A stretch of 64,000 nucleotides of DNA from Eubacterium sp. An11 (GTDB taxonomy: Bacteria > Bacillota > Clostridia > Lachnospirales > Lachnospiraceae), in assembly GCF_002161065.1 (NCBI RefSeq), contig NZ_NFLV01000001.1, positions 124,001-188,000 of the forward strand. Reading direction: 5' to 3'. The notes beneath the pieces were generated by a model. It saw only the letters and a program-made list of their open reading frames with translations. It ran no database searches and had not been told where the DNA came from. Shown in pieces: positions 24,511 through 33,078 of the stretch; the first letter of the stretch is position 1; every line of letters starts with the position of its first letter. Position numbers and translations under genes: made by a program.

Positions 24511-26538
24511 ATGAAAATTCCAGCGTTTTTCAATCAATGCACATCATCATATAAAAAATACCGCACCTGGAAACTTGCTTCCCGCCAGACTATCTGGTAC
24601 AGAATCTGGAATCTGTTTCTGGATCTTTTCCTGGCCCTGGTGTCTGTTCTTCCGCTTTTGATGGTCATCTGCCGCAGCGTGCCGTTTTCTTATGAGGTCA
24701 ATGACGACGCCACCATCGTGCAGATCCTCGATGGCTCTTATACGGGCACGCCGGACGGACACAGTATTTTTGTGCGATATCCCCTTTCGTGGATCATAAA
24801 AACCCTCTATGAAAAGAATCCGGCACTGCATCTGGGCAGAGAGACCTTTCAGAATGTAAACTGGTATGTGGCGGTTATCGTGATGCTGGAAGTGTTCGCG
24901 CTGACGGCTGTGCTGTTCCGGTTGCTGCAGTATTTTACATATAACCGCATCCTGCTCTGCATCCTTTATGATATAGGATTTGTATTTCTCTGGCTGCCGT
25001 GCTTTTCCAATATGACTTTTTCCACAGCGGCGGCCTTTATGGGCTGCATGGGCGTGCTGTTTTTCGGGCTCATGCGCCGGGAGGAGGCATGGCGGCCGTG
25101 GAATCTTCTGATCCTGGGCACATTGCTGCTGTCGGCCTGGTGTCTGCGGAAGCAGTGTTTTCTCATGGTGCTGCCATTTCTCTGTCTGGAACTTATTTTT
25201 AAATATCATATCCATTTTTTCCGTTCGGTAAAGCCGTGGTTTATCGGCGCATTTCTTGCCGCCTTCCTGGGTGTCGCCTTCTTTTGGGATGGTCAGATGT
25301 ATTCTTCCCGGGAGTGGAAGGACTATCTCCAATATAATCAGGACCGGGCGTATCTCCAGGATTACGTGGGATTTCCCAAATATAATCAAAAACATAAAGC
25401 GTTTTATGACGCCGCCGGTATCAGCGAAAACGGCAGAGACGCCATGGCGAAATATACTTACTGCCTGGTGGACGGATTCAGCACCGACTGGGTGGAACAG
25501 ACATGGCTTTATGTGAAAGGACAGAAAGGAGAACTGCCGCTGGCAGAGCGCATGGAGAAAGCGGTGCCCAGGGCAGGAAAGTACCTGCTGGAGGGAAGAC
25601 AGACGGAGGAAAGTCTGAAAAAGGCGTCGTTCTATCCGTTTCTGCTGCTGATGCCGCTGTCCGTTCTGACTGCCCTATATCTGACGGTGAAAATGCTGCA
25701 GGAGCCAACGAAGAAGGTATCCCAGGATACAACATTGCCGGAGAAAAAAGGAAGAACGTTGCAGTCAGAAGCGATGGAAGAGTCGTCCATAACGAAGACT
25801 TTTCCTTTCTCAAATCGTTGGAACGTAATTCTTTCCTGTATCAAGGGTGCTGGCGGTTATCTGTGGACACTGTTGTCCATTGCCGCCATGAGCATTATTT
25901 TGTGGCTGGAATGGGTGTATCTTGCCATGAATGGAAGATTTCCGCAGCGGGTAGAGGAGACGATTCGGCTGCTGACCTTATGTGCGGGCGTGTTGTTTGT
26001 CTGTAAACTGCTGCATTTCTGGAAACGAAACCGGATGACGCATATTCCTGTAATCCTGCAGGTGGCAGTGCTGGTTCTGTTTTTAAACAGCGGTCTTGTG
26101 ACGGCCCGGCTGACAAAGATACAGGGAGTACAGCAGTATCACCTGCAGTACGCGGCAGAGAAAGCCGAAGTGCTTGAATATTGCGGAGCCCATAAGGACA
26201 GCTGGTTTATTCTGGATACGAGAAGTTTCACGAAAATGTCCCGGCCGGAGGACGATCTCCATCAGGGCAACTGGTTCATGTCCGGGAGCTGGACGGCCTA
26301 TTCGCCGCTCTATACAAAGAAGCTGGCGGCCGCGGGAACGGACAGCCTTGGTTCAGAGTTCCTTCTCAGAGATAATGTGTTCCTGATAACAAAGGGAAAG
26401 AAAAACATGTCGGCTCTTCTTGGTCTGCCGGAGAATCGACAGGCGGAGAGCGAGATTGTGGATGAGATCATGAGCAGCGGCAATAATTTCTATATGGTGT
26501 ATAAGATTACAGGGATAACGGAGCGGAAAGAGCAATGA
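24511..26538 (+). CDS. large polytopic membrane protein, GT-C glycosyltransferase-like
   Basis: 675 residues with about 10-12 membrane helices. The first large extracytoplasmic loop after TM1 contains NDDATIVQILDGSYTG, reminiscent of the DD/DE motif in GT-C glycosyltransferases that use lipid-linked sugars, and the C-terminal 150 residues form a soluble outer domain. This assignment is by architecture only. The stop overlaps the next start (ATGA), so it works with the SH3 protein. GGAGG lies upstream. Confidence 0.7.
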   Translation: MKIPAFFNQCTSSYKKYRTWKLASRQTIWYRIWNLFLDLFLALVSVLPLLMVICRSVPFSYEVNDDATIVQILDGSYTGTPDGHSIFVRYPLSWIIKTLYEKNPALHLGRETFQNVNWYVAVIVMLEVFALTAVLFRLLQYFTYNRILLCILYDIGFVFLWLPCFSNMTFSTAAAFMGCMGVLFFGLMRREEAWRPWNLLILGTLLLSAWCLRKQCFLMVLPFLCLELIFKYHIHFFRSVKPWFIGAFLAAFLGVAFFWDGQMYSSREWKDYLQYNQDRAYLQDYVGFPKYNQKHKAFYDAAGISENGRDAMAKYTYCLVDGFSTDWVEQTWLYVKGQKGELPLAERMEKAVPRAGKYLLEGRQTEESLKKASFYPFLLLMPLSVLTALYLTVKMLQEPTKKVSQDTTLPEKKGRTLQSEAMEESSITKTFPFSNRWNVILSCIKGAGGYLWTLLSIAAMSIILWLEWVYLAMNGRFPQRVEETIRLLTLCAGVLFVCKLLHFWKRNRMTHIPVILQVAVLVLFLNSGLVTARLTKIQGVQQYHLQYAAEKAEVLEYCGAHKDSWFILDTRSFTKMSRPEDDLHQGNWFMSGSWTAYSPLYTKKLAAAGTDSLGSEFLLRDNVFLITKGKKNMSALLGLPENRQAESEIVDEIMSSGNNFYMVYKITGITERKEQ

Positions 26539-27419
26539 GGAACGAGAAGAAAACAGGGGAAAAAGTTTTTGGAATCCTGATGGACCTGTGCGCGGTTGTT
26601 GTTTTGGTCGTTGTGGCGGCAGGAACCTTCCGGTATATGAAGAGAGAATATTTTCCGAGGGAAACAGGCAGTGATTATGTGGACAAGATGGAGCGGGACG
26701 GACAGAGCGAAACCGGAGATTCCGGCAGGGAGGAAACAGACCTGTCCCAGCCTGCGTCCGCTCAGGTCCGTTCCGGCACCTGGTGTACCTTAAAGAGTAA
26801 TTCTCTGGACGGGGTGCCTGTCTATCCGGAGGCGGGCGGAACTTTTTCGTCCGGCCTTCTGCCAGAGGGAAAATGCTGTGAACTGACAGGGACGCAGGAG
26901 TATGAAGGGGATGTCTGGGCGCGGGTGTCCTACTGCGGTCAGAGCGGATGGCTGAAACTGGAAGAGCTTCATTATATTTCCGGGGATGCGTGTTATATCC
27001 GGCCGGGAGATACGGTCTATGTAAATGCGCTGACAGAAAAAGGAATCAAAGGGTATAAGGCTCCGTCGTCCTCCTCGGAAATTGCAGAGGAAGGTATTGT
27101 TTACGGCACAGAATTTACGGTACAGGAATTCAAAAACGGCTGGGGGCTGGTGCAGACAGACAATAGTAAGTTCTGGCTTAATATGTATCATATGGGCAGC
27201 TATCCGGTAAAAAGCTGGAGAGTGGAGACTTTAAGCAGTGCAGCGGAGATCAATCTCAGGGAGGACCCCGATGAAGGAGCCGGAAGTCTTTGCAAAGTGC
27301 CGGAAGACACTGTGGTGACAGTGGAAAGATTCAAAAACGGCTGGGGAAAAATCCGATATGAAGGGCAGGAGGGCTGGGTGATGCTTCATTACCTGACGCC
27401 GGTGGAAGAGAATCACTAA
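26535..27419 (+). CDS. membrane-anchored protein with three SH3-like domains
   Basis: 294 residues. A TM helix at about 14-30 anchors an extracellular part: a linker rich in Ser/Glu, then three bacterial SH3-like segments (about 85-145, 150-225 and 233-290), the last with INLREDPDEGAG...GWGKIRYEGQEGWV typical of SH3_3. Such domains bind peptidoglycan peptides. Overlap of 4 bp with the GT-C-like gene suggests a shared cell-envelope function. Confidence 0.82.
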   Translation: MRNEKKTGEKVFGILMDLCAVVVLVVVAAGTFRYMKREYFPRETGSDYVDKMERDGQSETGDSGREETDLSQPASAQVRSGTWCTLKSNSLDGVPVYPEAGGTFSSGLLPEGKCCELTGTQEYEGDVWARVSYCGQSGWLKLEELHYISGDACYIRPGDTVYVNALTEKGIKGYKAPSSSSEIAEEGIVYGTEFTVQEFKNGWGLVQTDNSKFWLNMYHMGSYPVKSWRVETLSSAAEINLREDPDEGAGSLCKVPEDTVVTVERFKNGWGKIRYEGQEGWVMLHYLTPVEENH

Positions 27420-27455
27420 AAATGCAGGAAATCATGAAAAAGGCAAAAAACAAAC

Positions 27456-27562
27456 AGAGGCTGTGACAAAGGACTCGCTGTCTTTGGTGCGCTGCGAATA
27501 TTTTCAGAGAAAATATATGTATGTTGCACCGGCAGAAGATCTTTGCCGCAGCCTCTCGTTTT
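27456..27562. terminator. cloverleaf-like structured terminator between convergent genes
   Basis: The outer stem AGAGGCTG (27456-27463)/CAGCCTCT (27549-27556) encloses three arms. Arm 1 is CAAAG/CTTTG (27467-27486). Arm 2 is GGTGC/GCACC (27486-27530) with an inner ATATTTTC/GAAAATAT hairpin. Arm 3 is CGGCA/TGCCG (27530-27548). TTTTTT follows on the plus strand and GTTTGTTTTTT on the minus strand, so it should terminate both convergent genes. The layout recalls a dispersed Lachnospiraceae intergenic repeat, which I cannot confirm here. Confidence 0.65.
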
Positions 27563-27589
27563 TTAGAGAAAAGTAAAACTGTGTATTTC

Positions 27590-28009
27590 TTATGAGGAAG
27601 GAGTACTGAGTTTTTCCAGAGATTTTTTCAAAATATCCTGTTCCTCAGGGGAAAAAGCAGTCATCACGTCATCGTTGAACTGTTCCACTGTGCGAAGAAC
27701 ATCATCTTTCAGGGAAGCCCCCTTATCGGTGAGAACTACTTCAATGTAGCGGCGGTCTTTTTTACTGACCTGACGTTCGATCAGATTTTTTTTCTCCATT
27801 CTTTCAAGAACGCCGGAAATAGTGGAATTCTCCAGCTGAAGTCTGTCTGCGATTTCTCTTGGAGTATGAATATCTGTCTCCCAGAGATAATATAAAACTC
27901 CATACTGAACCGGTGTGACATCATAAGGTTCCAGACGGGCGCTCATGGCCTGAAAGACTCTGCGCTGCGCCGTTGTCAATAAATAGTTAATACAATGTGT
28001 TAATTCCAC
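27590..28009 (-). CDS. MarR-family transcriptional regulator
   Basis: 139 residues with the winged-helix fold. QYGVLYYLWETDIHTPREIADRLQLENSTISGVLERMEKKNLIERQ spans the HTH, and KDRRYIEVVLTDKGASL is the wing with its D-x-R motif. It binds DNA as a dimer, typically as a repressor relieved by an acid or CoA ligand. Palindromes at the acd, crt and etfB promoters suggest that it controls the surrounding acyl-CoA genes. It is separated from acd by the repeat region. Confidence 0.92.
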   Translation of the reverse strand: MELTHCINYLLTTAQRRVFQAMSARLEPYDVTPVQYGVLYYLWETDIHTPREIADRLQLENSTISGVLERMEKKNLIERQVSKKDRRYIEVVLTDKGASLKDDVLRTVEQFNDDVMTAFSPEEQDILKKSLEKLSTPSS

Positions 28010-28092
28010 GATGCTTCTCCTTATCCCGTTAGTCTGCCGTCCGCAGTATGTCGTTCTTTATTATATCGAGAGAACACAGAATTCGGACAGCT

Positions 28093-28112
28093 AATAATTT
28101 GTATACTATTTA
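28093..28112. promoter_or_regulatory. degenerate MarR-type site upstream of marR
   Basis: ATAATTTGTATACTATTTAT shares its left half exactly with the etfB operator (35617-35636) but its right half is diverged. It lies upstream of a TATAAT (minus strand, 28060-28065). Autoregulation is possible. Confidence 0.35.
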
Positions 28113-28149
28113 TTATAAACAGGATTTTGGAACTGTCAAGGGCAGGTGA

Positions 28150-28361
28150 GGATTTGTAAATCTCTTTGCAGCCCACAGAAGGCTGCTTTACCGAAGACAA
28201 GGCATTGATAAAAGTTTTCCTCCTCCACTTCGGCAGACTGGTACCTGACTGTATTTCATCAATATAAATCAGACGCCTGCGCTCACAGTCGTCGTCAAAC
28301 CATATCAATACCTCGTCTTCTCCAAATGCAGTCTGCGTGCATAGAGATTTACAAAGAATCC
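28150..28361 (-). ncRNA. structured element B1: second copy of the conserved core
   Basis: The outer helix pairs GGATTTGTAAATCTCT (28150-28165) with AGAGATTTACAA-AGA-ATCC (28343-28361). A side hairpin is GCAGCC/GGCTGC (28168-28186). The inner helix pairs GAAGAC-AGG-ATTGATA (28193-28210) with TATCAAT-CCT-GTCTTC (28303-28320). The core 28211-28302 repeats the element A1 core almost exactly apart from a variable inner hairpin, which is CTGA/TCAG here and GGTAA/TTACC in A1. Helix sequences differ from A1 yet pairing is kept. Strand unproven. Confidence 0.5.
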
Positions 28362-28427
28362 TGGCTACCCTGGCGAAACAACAGATTGTGGCAGTTTTTG
28401 ACTATTAAACGGTCCATCAATGATAAC

Positions 28428-28790
28428 AAAAATACCTGATTCAAACCGATACAAGAGCTAGCTGTGCGGCCTGCTCGGCAGGTGCATTCATGCCAGACAG
28501 ACATGACCGTAAATTTTGGTATCCGCTGATTCATCTGTAGCCATAACCGGCTGTTTTGTCAGCGTAGTACAGGATTTTTGTAAAGGTGGAACAGAGGTTT
28601 CTCAACAGGCAGATGGCGTTTTGGACACATACGGTTTTCGGCCGCGAGCTGTGAAGGAGGACTGGGGAAGACATCTCACAAAGATATCCCTGGTCAGTCC
28701 GACTGAGGGTCGAGCCGGGCGGATCCGTATGTGTCCTTGCGTCATTGTCTGTTTGATCAGAGAATGGTTGCCACTTTTACAAATCCCAAT
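28428..28790. repeat. dispersed repeat block, copy 2, with long nested hairpin
   Basis: Counterpart of 4149-4509, same orientation. GGATTTTTGTAAAGGTGG (28572-28589) pairs with CCACTTTTACAAATCC (28771-28786), and GGACACATACGG (28623-28634) pairs perfectly with CCGTATGTGTCC (28725-28736). The block ends exactly at the stop codon of acd. Short open frames across it are not conserved as proteins. Confidence 0.7.
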
Positions 28791-29933
28791 TTAACGGAAC
28801 AACGCGCCGCTGACGATCAGTTTCTGGATTTCGTTGGTTCCTTCATAAATCTGTGTGATCTTGGCGTCACGCATCATCCGCTCCACATGATATTCCTTCA
28901 TGTAGCCGTTGCCGCCGAGCATTTGCACCGCTTCGGTGGTCACATGCATTGCTGCGTTGGTGCAGAGATATTTTGCTTTGGCAGCGGACTGGGTGTAGGA
29001 TTTGCCGCTGTCTTTGTCAGTGGCCGCTTTATAGAGCATCCATTTGGCAGATTCGATTTCCATGGCAAGTTCGGCCATTTTGAAGGCCAGATACTGGTTT
29101 TTATATAATGGTTTGCCGAACTGTTCTCTTGTTTTCAGATATTCTTTCGCGATTTCAAAAGCGCCTTCCGCAATGCCGAGACCCTGTGCGGCAACGCCGA
29201 TTCGTCCGCCGTCCAGTGTTTTCATGGCAAGTTTGAAACCGTCGCCGGAAGCGGTGATCATGTTCTCGGCCGGAACACGTACATTTTCCAGAATCATTTC
29301 AGAAACCTGTGCGCAGCGGATTCCCATCTTATTTTCTACTTTTCCAACGGTAAAACCAGGAGTTCCCTTCTTTACAACAAAGCAGGAGAGTCCTTTGGAT
29401 TTTTTCTCCGGTTCGGTCAGGGCATAAACCGCGGTATATTCTGCAAGAGGTCCATTGGTATTGAAGCATTTCAGTCCATTTAAGATATAGCTGTCGCCGT
29501 CTTTCTCGGCAACAGTGATACATCCGCCGGCATCAGATCCGGCATTTGGTTCAGTAAGACCGAAAGAGCCCATGCATTTTCCGGAAAGTACATCCTGGAG
29601 AACTTCTCTTTTCTTTTCCACCGGTGCAGCGGAATTCATGATACTTCCGCCGTAAAGAGAAGTGCAGACGGAGTAGGCAATACCCATGGAGGCGTCCACT
29701 TTGGAAATCTCCTCCACAGCCAGTGCGTATCCGAGATAGTCACCGCCCTGTCCTCCTACTTCTTCCGGATAAGGAAGACCGATGAGACCCAGATCCCCCA
29801 TTTTATGGAAGAGATCCATGGAAAATTCGCCGGCTTCATCTCTTTCTACAACGCCCGGTAAAAGTTCGTTGGTGGCAAATGTTCGGGCTGTCTCCTGAAT
29901 GGCAAGATGTTCTTTGGATAATTCAAAATTCAT
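28791..29933 (-). CDS. acyl-CoA dehydrogenase (short-chain type)
   Basis: 380 residues, the normal length. Three ACAD domains are visible: N-terminal helices, the FAD-binding LTEPNAGSDAGG region and the C-terminal helical domain ending in YEGTNEIQ, where E364 is the catalytic base position of butyryl-/short-chain enzymes. It reduces or oxidises a short acyl-CoA with electrons through EtfAB, encoded at 33.6-35.6 kb. The promoter at 30019-30047 is overlapped by a MarR-type operator. The RBS is GAAAGGAG. Confidence 0.96.
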   Translation of the reverse strand: MNFELSKEHLAIQETARTFATNELLPGVVERDEAGEFSMDLFHKMGDLGLIGLPYPEEVGGQGGDYLGYALAVEEISKVDASMGIAYSVCTSLYGGSIMNSAAPVEKKREVLQDVLSGKCMGSFGLTEPNAGSDAGGCITVAEKDGDSYILNGLKCFNTNGPLAEYTAVYALTEPEKKSKGLSCFVVKKGTPGFTVGKVENKMGIRCAQVSEMILENVRVPAENMITASGDGFKLAMKTLDGGRIGVAAQGLGIAEGAFEIAKEYLKTREQFGKPLYKNQYLAFKMAELAMEIESAKWMLYKAATDKDSGKSYTQSAAKAKYLCTNAAMHVTTEAVQMLGGNGYMKEYHVERMMRDAKITQIYEGTNEIQKLIVSGALFR

Positions 29934-30003
29934 AATACATTTCTCCTTTCAAATGTGTGATTGTGATAGTGCTTAACAACATGCATTTCATTTAGTATGT
30001 ATA

Positions 30004-30047
30004 ATAGTTTGCACGCAAACTATATAACAGACAAATAGTTTTGTCAA
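30004..30047 (-). promoter_or_regulatory. acd promoter with MarR-type operator
   Basis: On the minus strand TTGACA (30047-30042), a 17-bp spacer and TATAGT (30024-30019). The palindrome ATAGTTTGCACGCAAACTAT (30004-30023) covers the -10 box, a repressor position. Confidence 0.75.
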
Positions 30048-30098
30048 CCCTTTTTATAAAAAAGTTCGTTTTTTTGATGAAAAAAAATCAAAATATTG

Positions 30099-30160
30099 TT
30101 GACAAATTGTTAATTATGATGCATATTATATGTAAAGTCAATTATTTGTACGCTAATTAT
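30099..30160 (+). promoter_or_regulatory. crt promoter with MarR-type operator
   Basis: TTGACA (30099-30104) and TATTAT (30124-30129, 19-bp spacer) or CATATT at 17 bp. The site ATTATTTGTACGCTAATTAT (30141-30160) lies over the expected transcription start and matches the acd operator at 14 of 20 positions. Confidence 0.55.
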
Positions 30161-30358
30161 TTAAAGAATAAAATATTTAATGCATTAATATTTTTATATA
30201 AAATCTATATGTTAAAAATCTATAACATCTTTCAGACATATTCCCGGACATCTTTGGAATGACAGAAATTTTCCCGGCGGATAAGATACCGGCCGGATAC
30301 ATAAAAAAGATAAAAAACAATTCTAAATAAAAGAACCAAAAGGAAGGAGAATTTTATA

Positions 30359-31135
30359 ATGAAAAATATTATCGTCGAGGTAGAAAATGAAATCGCAGTG
30401 GTTACCATCAGCAGAGAGAAGTCTCTGAACGCTTTGAACAGTGAGACCCTCGCAGAGCTCAAAGAATGTTTTGAGAACATTGCGGCGAGAAAAGATGTGC
30501 GGGTGCTGATCCTGACAGGAGCCGGAAAGAAAGCGTTTGTGGCAGGCGCCGATATTTCCGAGATGGTCAATGCGACTCCGGCAGAAGGACGCAAAATGGG
30601 TATGCTGGCTAAAGAGGCGTTTATGCTTCTGGAGACCATGCCGCAGGTGACGATTGCCGCAGTGAATGGATATGCTCTCGGCGGCGGCTGTGAGATTTCC
30701 ATGGCCTGCGATATCCGTATCGCTTCCGATAATGCAAAGTTTGGTCAGCCGGAAGTGGGACTTGGCATTCTTCCGGGATTTGGAGGAACCCAGCGTCTGG
30801 CCCGTCTGGTAGGAAAAGGAAGAGCGAAGGAGATTATTTTTACCTGTGATCAGATTGACGCCCAGGAAGCATACAGAATTGGCCTTGCCAATAAAGTTGT
30901 GCCGCAGGATGAACTGCTTGATACGTGTAAGTCCATGGCAGAGAAGATTATGAGTAAGGGAAGTTATGCGATTTCTCTGGCTAAAGAAGCGATCAATACC
31001 GGTCTGGAAACAGATTTGGCCAGCGGTCTGACTCTGGAGGCGGATTTATTTGGCCTTTCCTTCTCCACCGCAGATAAAAAAGAAGGAATGACAGCGTTCC
31101 TTGAAAAGAGAAAGGCGAACCTGACAGATTTTTGA
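30359..31135 (+). CDS. crt: enoyl-CoA hydratase / 3-hydroxybutyryl-CoA dehydratase
   Basis: 258 residues of the crotonase family. The oxyanion-hole region AFVAGADI and GYALGGGCE are present. Both catalytic glutamates are there (E112 and E132, 20 residues apart as in rat crotonase), followed by GLGILPGFGGTQRL. It interconverts 3-hydroxyacyl-CoA and 2-enoyl-CoA. It is followed after 98 bp by a CoA-transferase gene. AAGGAGG is the RBS. The exact chain length of the substrate is not shown by the sequence. Confidence 0.95.
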   Translation: MKNIIVEVENEIAVVTISREKSLNALNSETLAELKECFENIAARKDVRVLILTGAGKKAFVAGADISEMVNATPAEGRKMGMLAKEAFMLLETMPQVTIAAVNGYALGGGCEISMACDIRIASDNAKFGQPEVGLGILPGFGGTQRLARLVGKGRAKEIIFTCDQIDAQEAYRIGLANKVVPQDELLDTCKSMAEKIMSKGSYAISLAKEAINTGLETDLASGLTLEADLFGLSFSTADKKEGMTAFLEKRKANLTDF

Positions 31136-31233
31136 TCCGGAAGAAATCCATGTGAAAAGAACAGAATTGCTGCCGGACAGGAAGCCCGGATGGGCAGCCG
31201 GAAAATGAATGGAAATGTGCGGGAGGAGATAGG

Positions 31234-32781
31234 ATGAGAAAAGTAAAGATAATAAGTGCAAAAGAAGCAGCCATGATGGTGGAAGACGGCATGACCGTCT
31301 CCACCAACGGATTTGTGGCCTGTGATCTGCCGGAAGAACTGACTTCGGCTTTGGAGCAGAGATTTCTGGAAACCGGGTCGCCAAAGAATCTGACGTATCT
31401 TTATGCGGCAGGGCAGGGAAATCAGGATGGCAGCGGTGCGGACCATTTCGCCCATGAGGGAATGATTTCAACAGTCATTGCAGGGCACTATAATATGGCT
31501 CCCAAACTGGGAAAGATGATTATTGCCAATCAGGTGAAAGCATACAATCTGCCGCAGGGCACATTGTCTCAGCTTTACAGAGATATTGCGGCAAAAAAAT
31601 TAGGTACACTCACCCATGTGGGATTGTATACTTTTGCAGATCCTCGGGTAGAGGGTGGAAAATTAAATGAGGTCACCACAGAAGACATTGTGGAAGTGGT
31701 CAATGTCTGTGGGGAAGAACGTCTGTTATATAAGGCGATGCCTGTTGATATGGTGTTTATCCGCGGAACCTATGCGGATGTTCACGGTAATATCACCATG
31801 GAGCGGGAGTGCTGTGTGGCGGAAGCCACAGCCATTGCCCAGGCGGCTAAAAACAGCGGCGGAAAAGTAATCGTGCAGGTAGAAAAAGTGGTGGATGATG
31901 TGGATCCAAAGCTGGTGAAAGTTCCTGGCATTTATGTGGACGCCGTGGTTATCACAAAAAATAAGGAAAATCATACGCAGTGTGTGGGAACAGAGTATGA
32001 TGGTTCCATGGCGGGAGAGTACCGGGTGCCAAAAGACAGCCTTGCTTATCCGCAGTTATCTCCAAAAAAAATCATCGGCCGGCGTGCGGCCATGGAATTA
32101 AAGGAAGATACGGTGGTCAATCTTGGCATAGGAATTCCGGAATATATTTCCATGGTTGCCTGTGAAGAAGGCATTGATGATAAATTTACCCTGACTGTGG
32201 AAGCGGGTCCGGTGGGCGGTATTCCGCAGAGCGGCCCGAAATTCGGCGGTTCTGTCAACGCGTCAGCGATACTGGATCAGCCGGTACAGTTTGATTTCTA
32301 TGATGGCGGCGGCATTGACGACGCATTTCTTGGCCTGGCGGAAGCCGATGAGGAAGGAAATATCAATGTGAGCAAATTCGGCCCTCGTATCGCAGGCTGT
32401 GGCGGTTTTGTCAATATCACACAGAACGCCAAACGGGTGTATTTCTGTGGAACTTTCACGGCCGGCGGTTTGAAATGTTCCACCGGCGATGGAAAACTGG
32501 TCATTGACCAGGAAGGCCGGGCGGATAAGTTTGTAAAAAATGTGGAGCAGATCACTTTCAGTGGAAAATACGCCAAAAAAGTGGGTCAGCCGGTGATGTA
32601 TATCACAGAACGGGCGGTGTTTGAACTGCGGGAAGACGGTGTCTATCTGACAGAAGTGGCGCCGGGAATCGACATACAGACACAGATTCTTGACCATATG
32701 GGCTTTGTGCCGAAGATGGACGGGGAACCGAAACTGATGGATGCCCGCATTTTCACGGACGAGCCGATGGGGCTGGAATAG
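31234..32781 (+). CDS. acyl-CoA:carboxylate CoA-transferase (Pct-like)
   Basis: 515 residues, alpha and beta halves fused as in propionate CoA-transferase. The catalytic glutamate is E323 in TVEAGPVGGIPQSG, matching Glu324 of the Clostridium propionicum enzyme. The glycine loop GIGIPE is at 298-303. It would activate a carboxylic acid with CoA from acetyl- or propionyl-CoA. It lies in the same transcription direction as crt and probably forms an operon with it, although a GC-rich hairpin occurs in the gap. Confidence 0.93.
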   Translation: MRKVKIISAKEAAMMVEDGMTVSTNGFVACDLPEELTSALEQRFLETGSPKNLTYLYAAGQGNQDGSGADHFAHEGMISTVIAGHYNMAPKLGKMIIANQVKAYNLPQGTLSQLYRDIAAKKLGTLTHVGLYTFADPRVEGGKLNEVTTEDIVEVVNVCGEERLLYKAMPVDMVFIRGTYADVHGNITMERECCVAEATAIAQAAKNSGGKVIVQVEKVVDDVDPKLVKVPGIYVDAVVITKNKENHTQCVGTEYDGSMAGEYRVPKDSLAYPQLSPKKIIGRRAAMELKEDTVVNLGIGIPEYISMVACEEGIDDKFTLTVEAGPVGGIPQSGPKFGGSVNASAILDQPVQFDFYDGGGIDDAFLGLAEADEEGNINVSKFGPRIAGCGGFVNITQNAKRVYFCGTFTAGGLKCSTGDGKLVIDQEGRADKFVKNVEQITFSGKYAKKVGQPVMYITERAVFELREDGVYLTEVAPGIDIQTQILDHMGFVPKMDGEPKLMDARIFTDEPMGLE

Positions 32782-32807
32782 GAGACGCCTGCAAGCGTTC
32801 TTAATAT

Positions 32808-32906
32808 AAAAATCTCTGTTTTCTTAACAGAAGAGAATATCTTTTCGGAAGGGTCGGGTGTGACCAGTGCGGGAGATGCGCTCTCAGAAGAAAACAGGGA
32901 TTTTTT
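32808..32906 (+). terminator. multi-arm structured terminator after the CoA-transferase
   Basis: The outer stem AAATCTCTGTTTTCT pairs with AGAAAACAGGGATTT and ends in a T-run (32901-32906). Inside are three short arms: GAAGAG/CTTTTC, GGTC/GACC and GTGC/GCGC. The outer stem plus T-run is a good terminator; the inner arms are weaker. Confidence 0.6.
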
Positions 32907-33078
32907 CTGTATGTGGACAAAAGTGATACAGAGAAACAATTCTTCTGTCAATTTATTTCTCATAATGATACAATAATGGAAAATGATAAAAGAATAAAAA
33001 ATAATACATTCATAGGAACGTGTGGGAAAACGGGCAAAACCGGATATTTTGCCTGCCAATGTATGAGGAGGGAAATCT

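Larger units (their letters stand above)
29934..30358. other. divergent control region between acd and crt
   Basis: AT-rich, no gene. It holds the acd promoter and operator (30004-30047), the crt promoter (30099-30129) and a second operator (30141-30160), followed by a leader of about 200 bases without an obvious motif. Confidence 0.7.

Noticed and set aside
28021-28308. Minus-strand open frame of 95 codons through structured element B1
   Set aside because: The corresponding frame in copy A1 is not kept, while RNA pairing is kept. It is probably a by-product of the conserved core.
28516-28794. Open frame of 92 codons across the second repeat copy
   Set aside because: It lies wholly in the repeat hairpin, has no RBS, and the first copy does not preserve the frame over its length; the pairing pattern explains the sequence better than protein coding.
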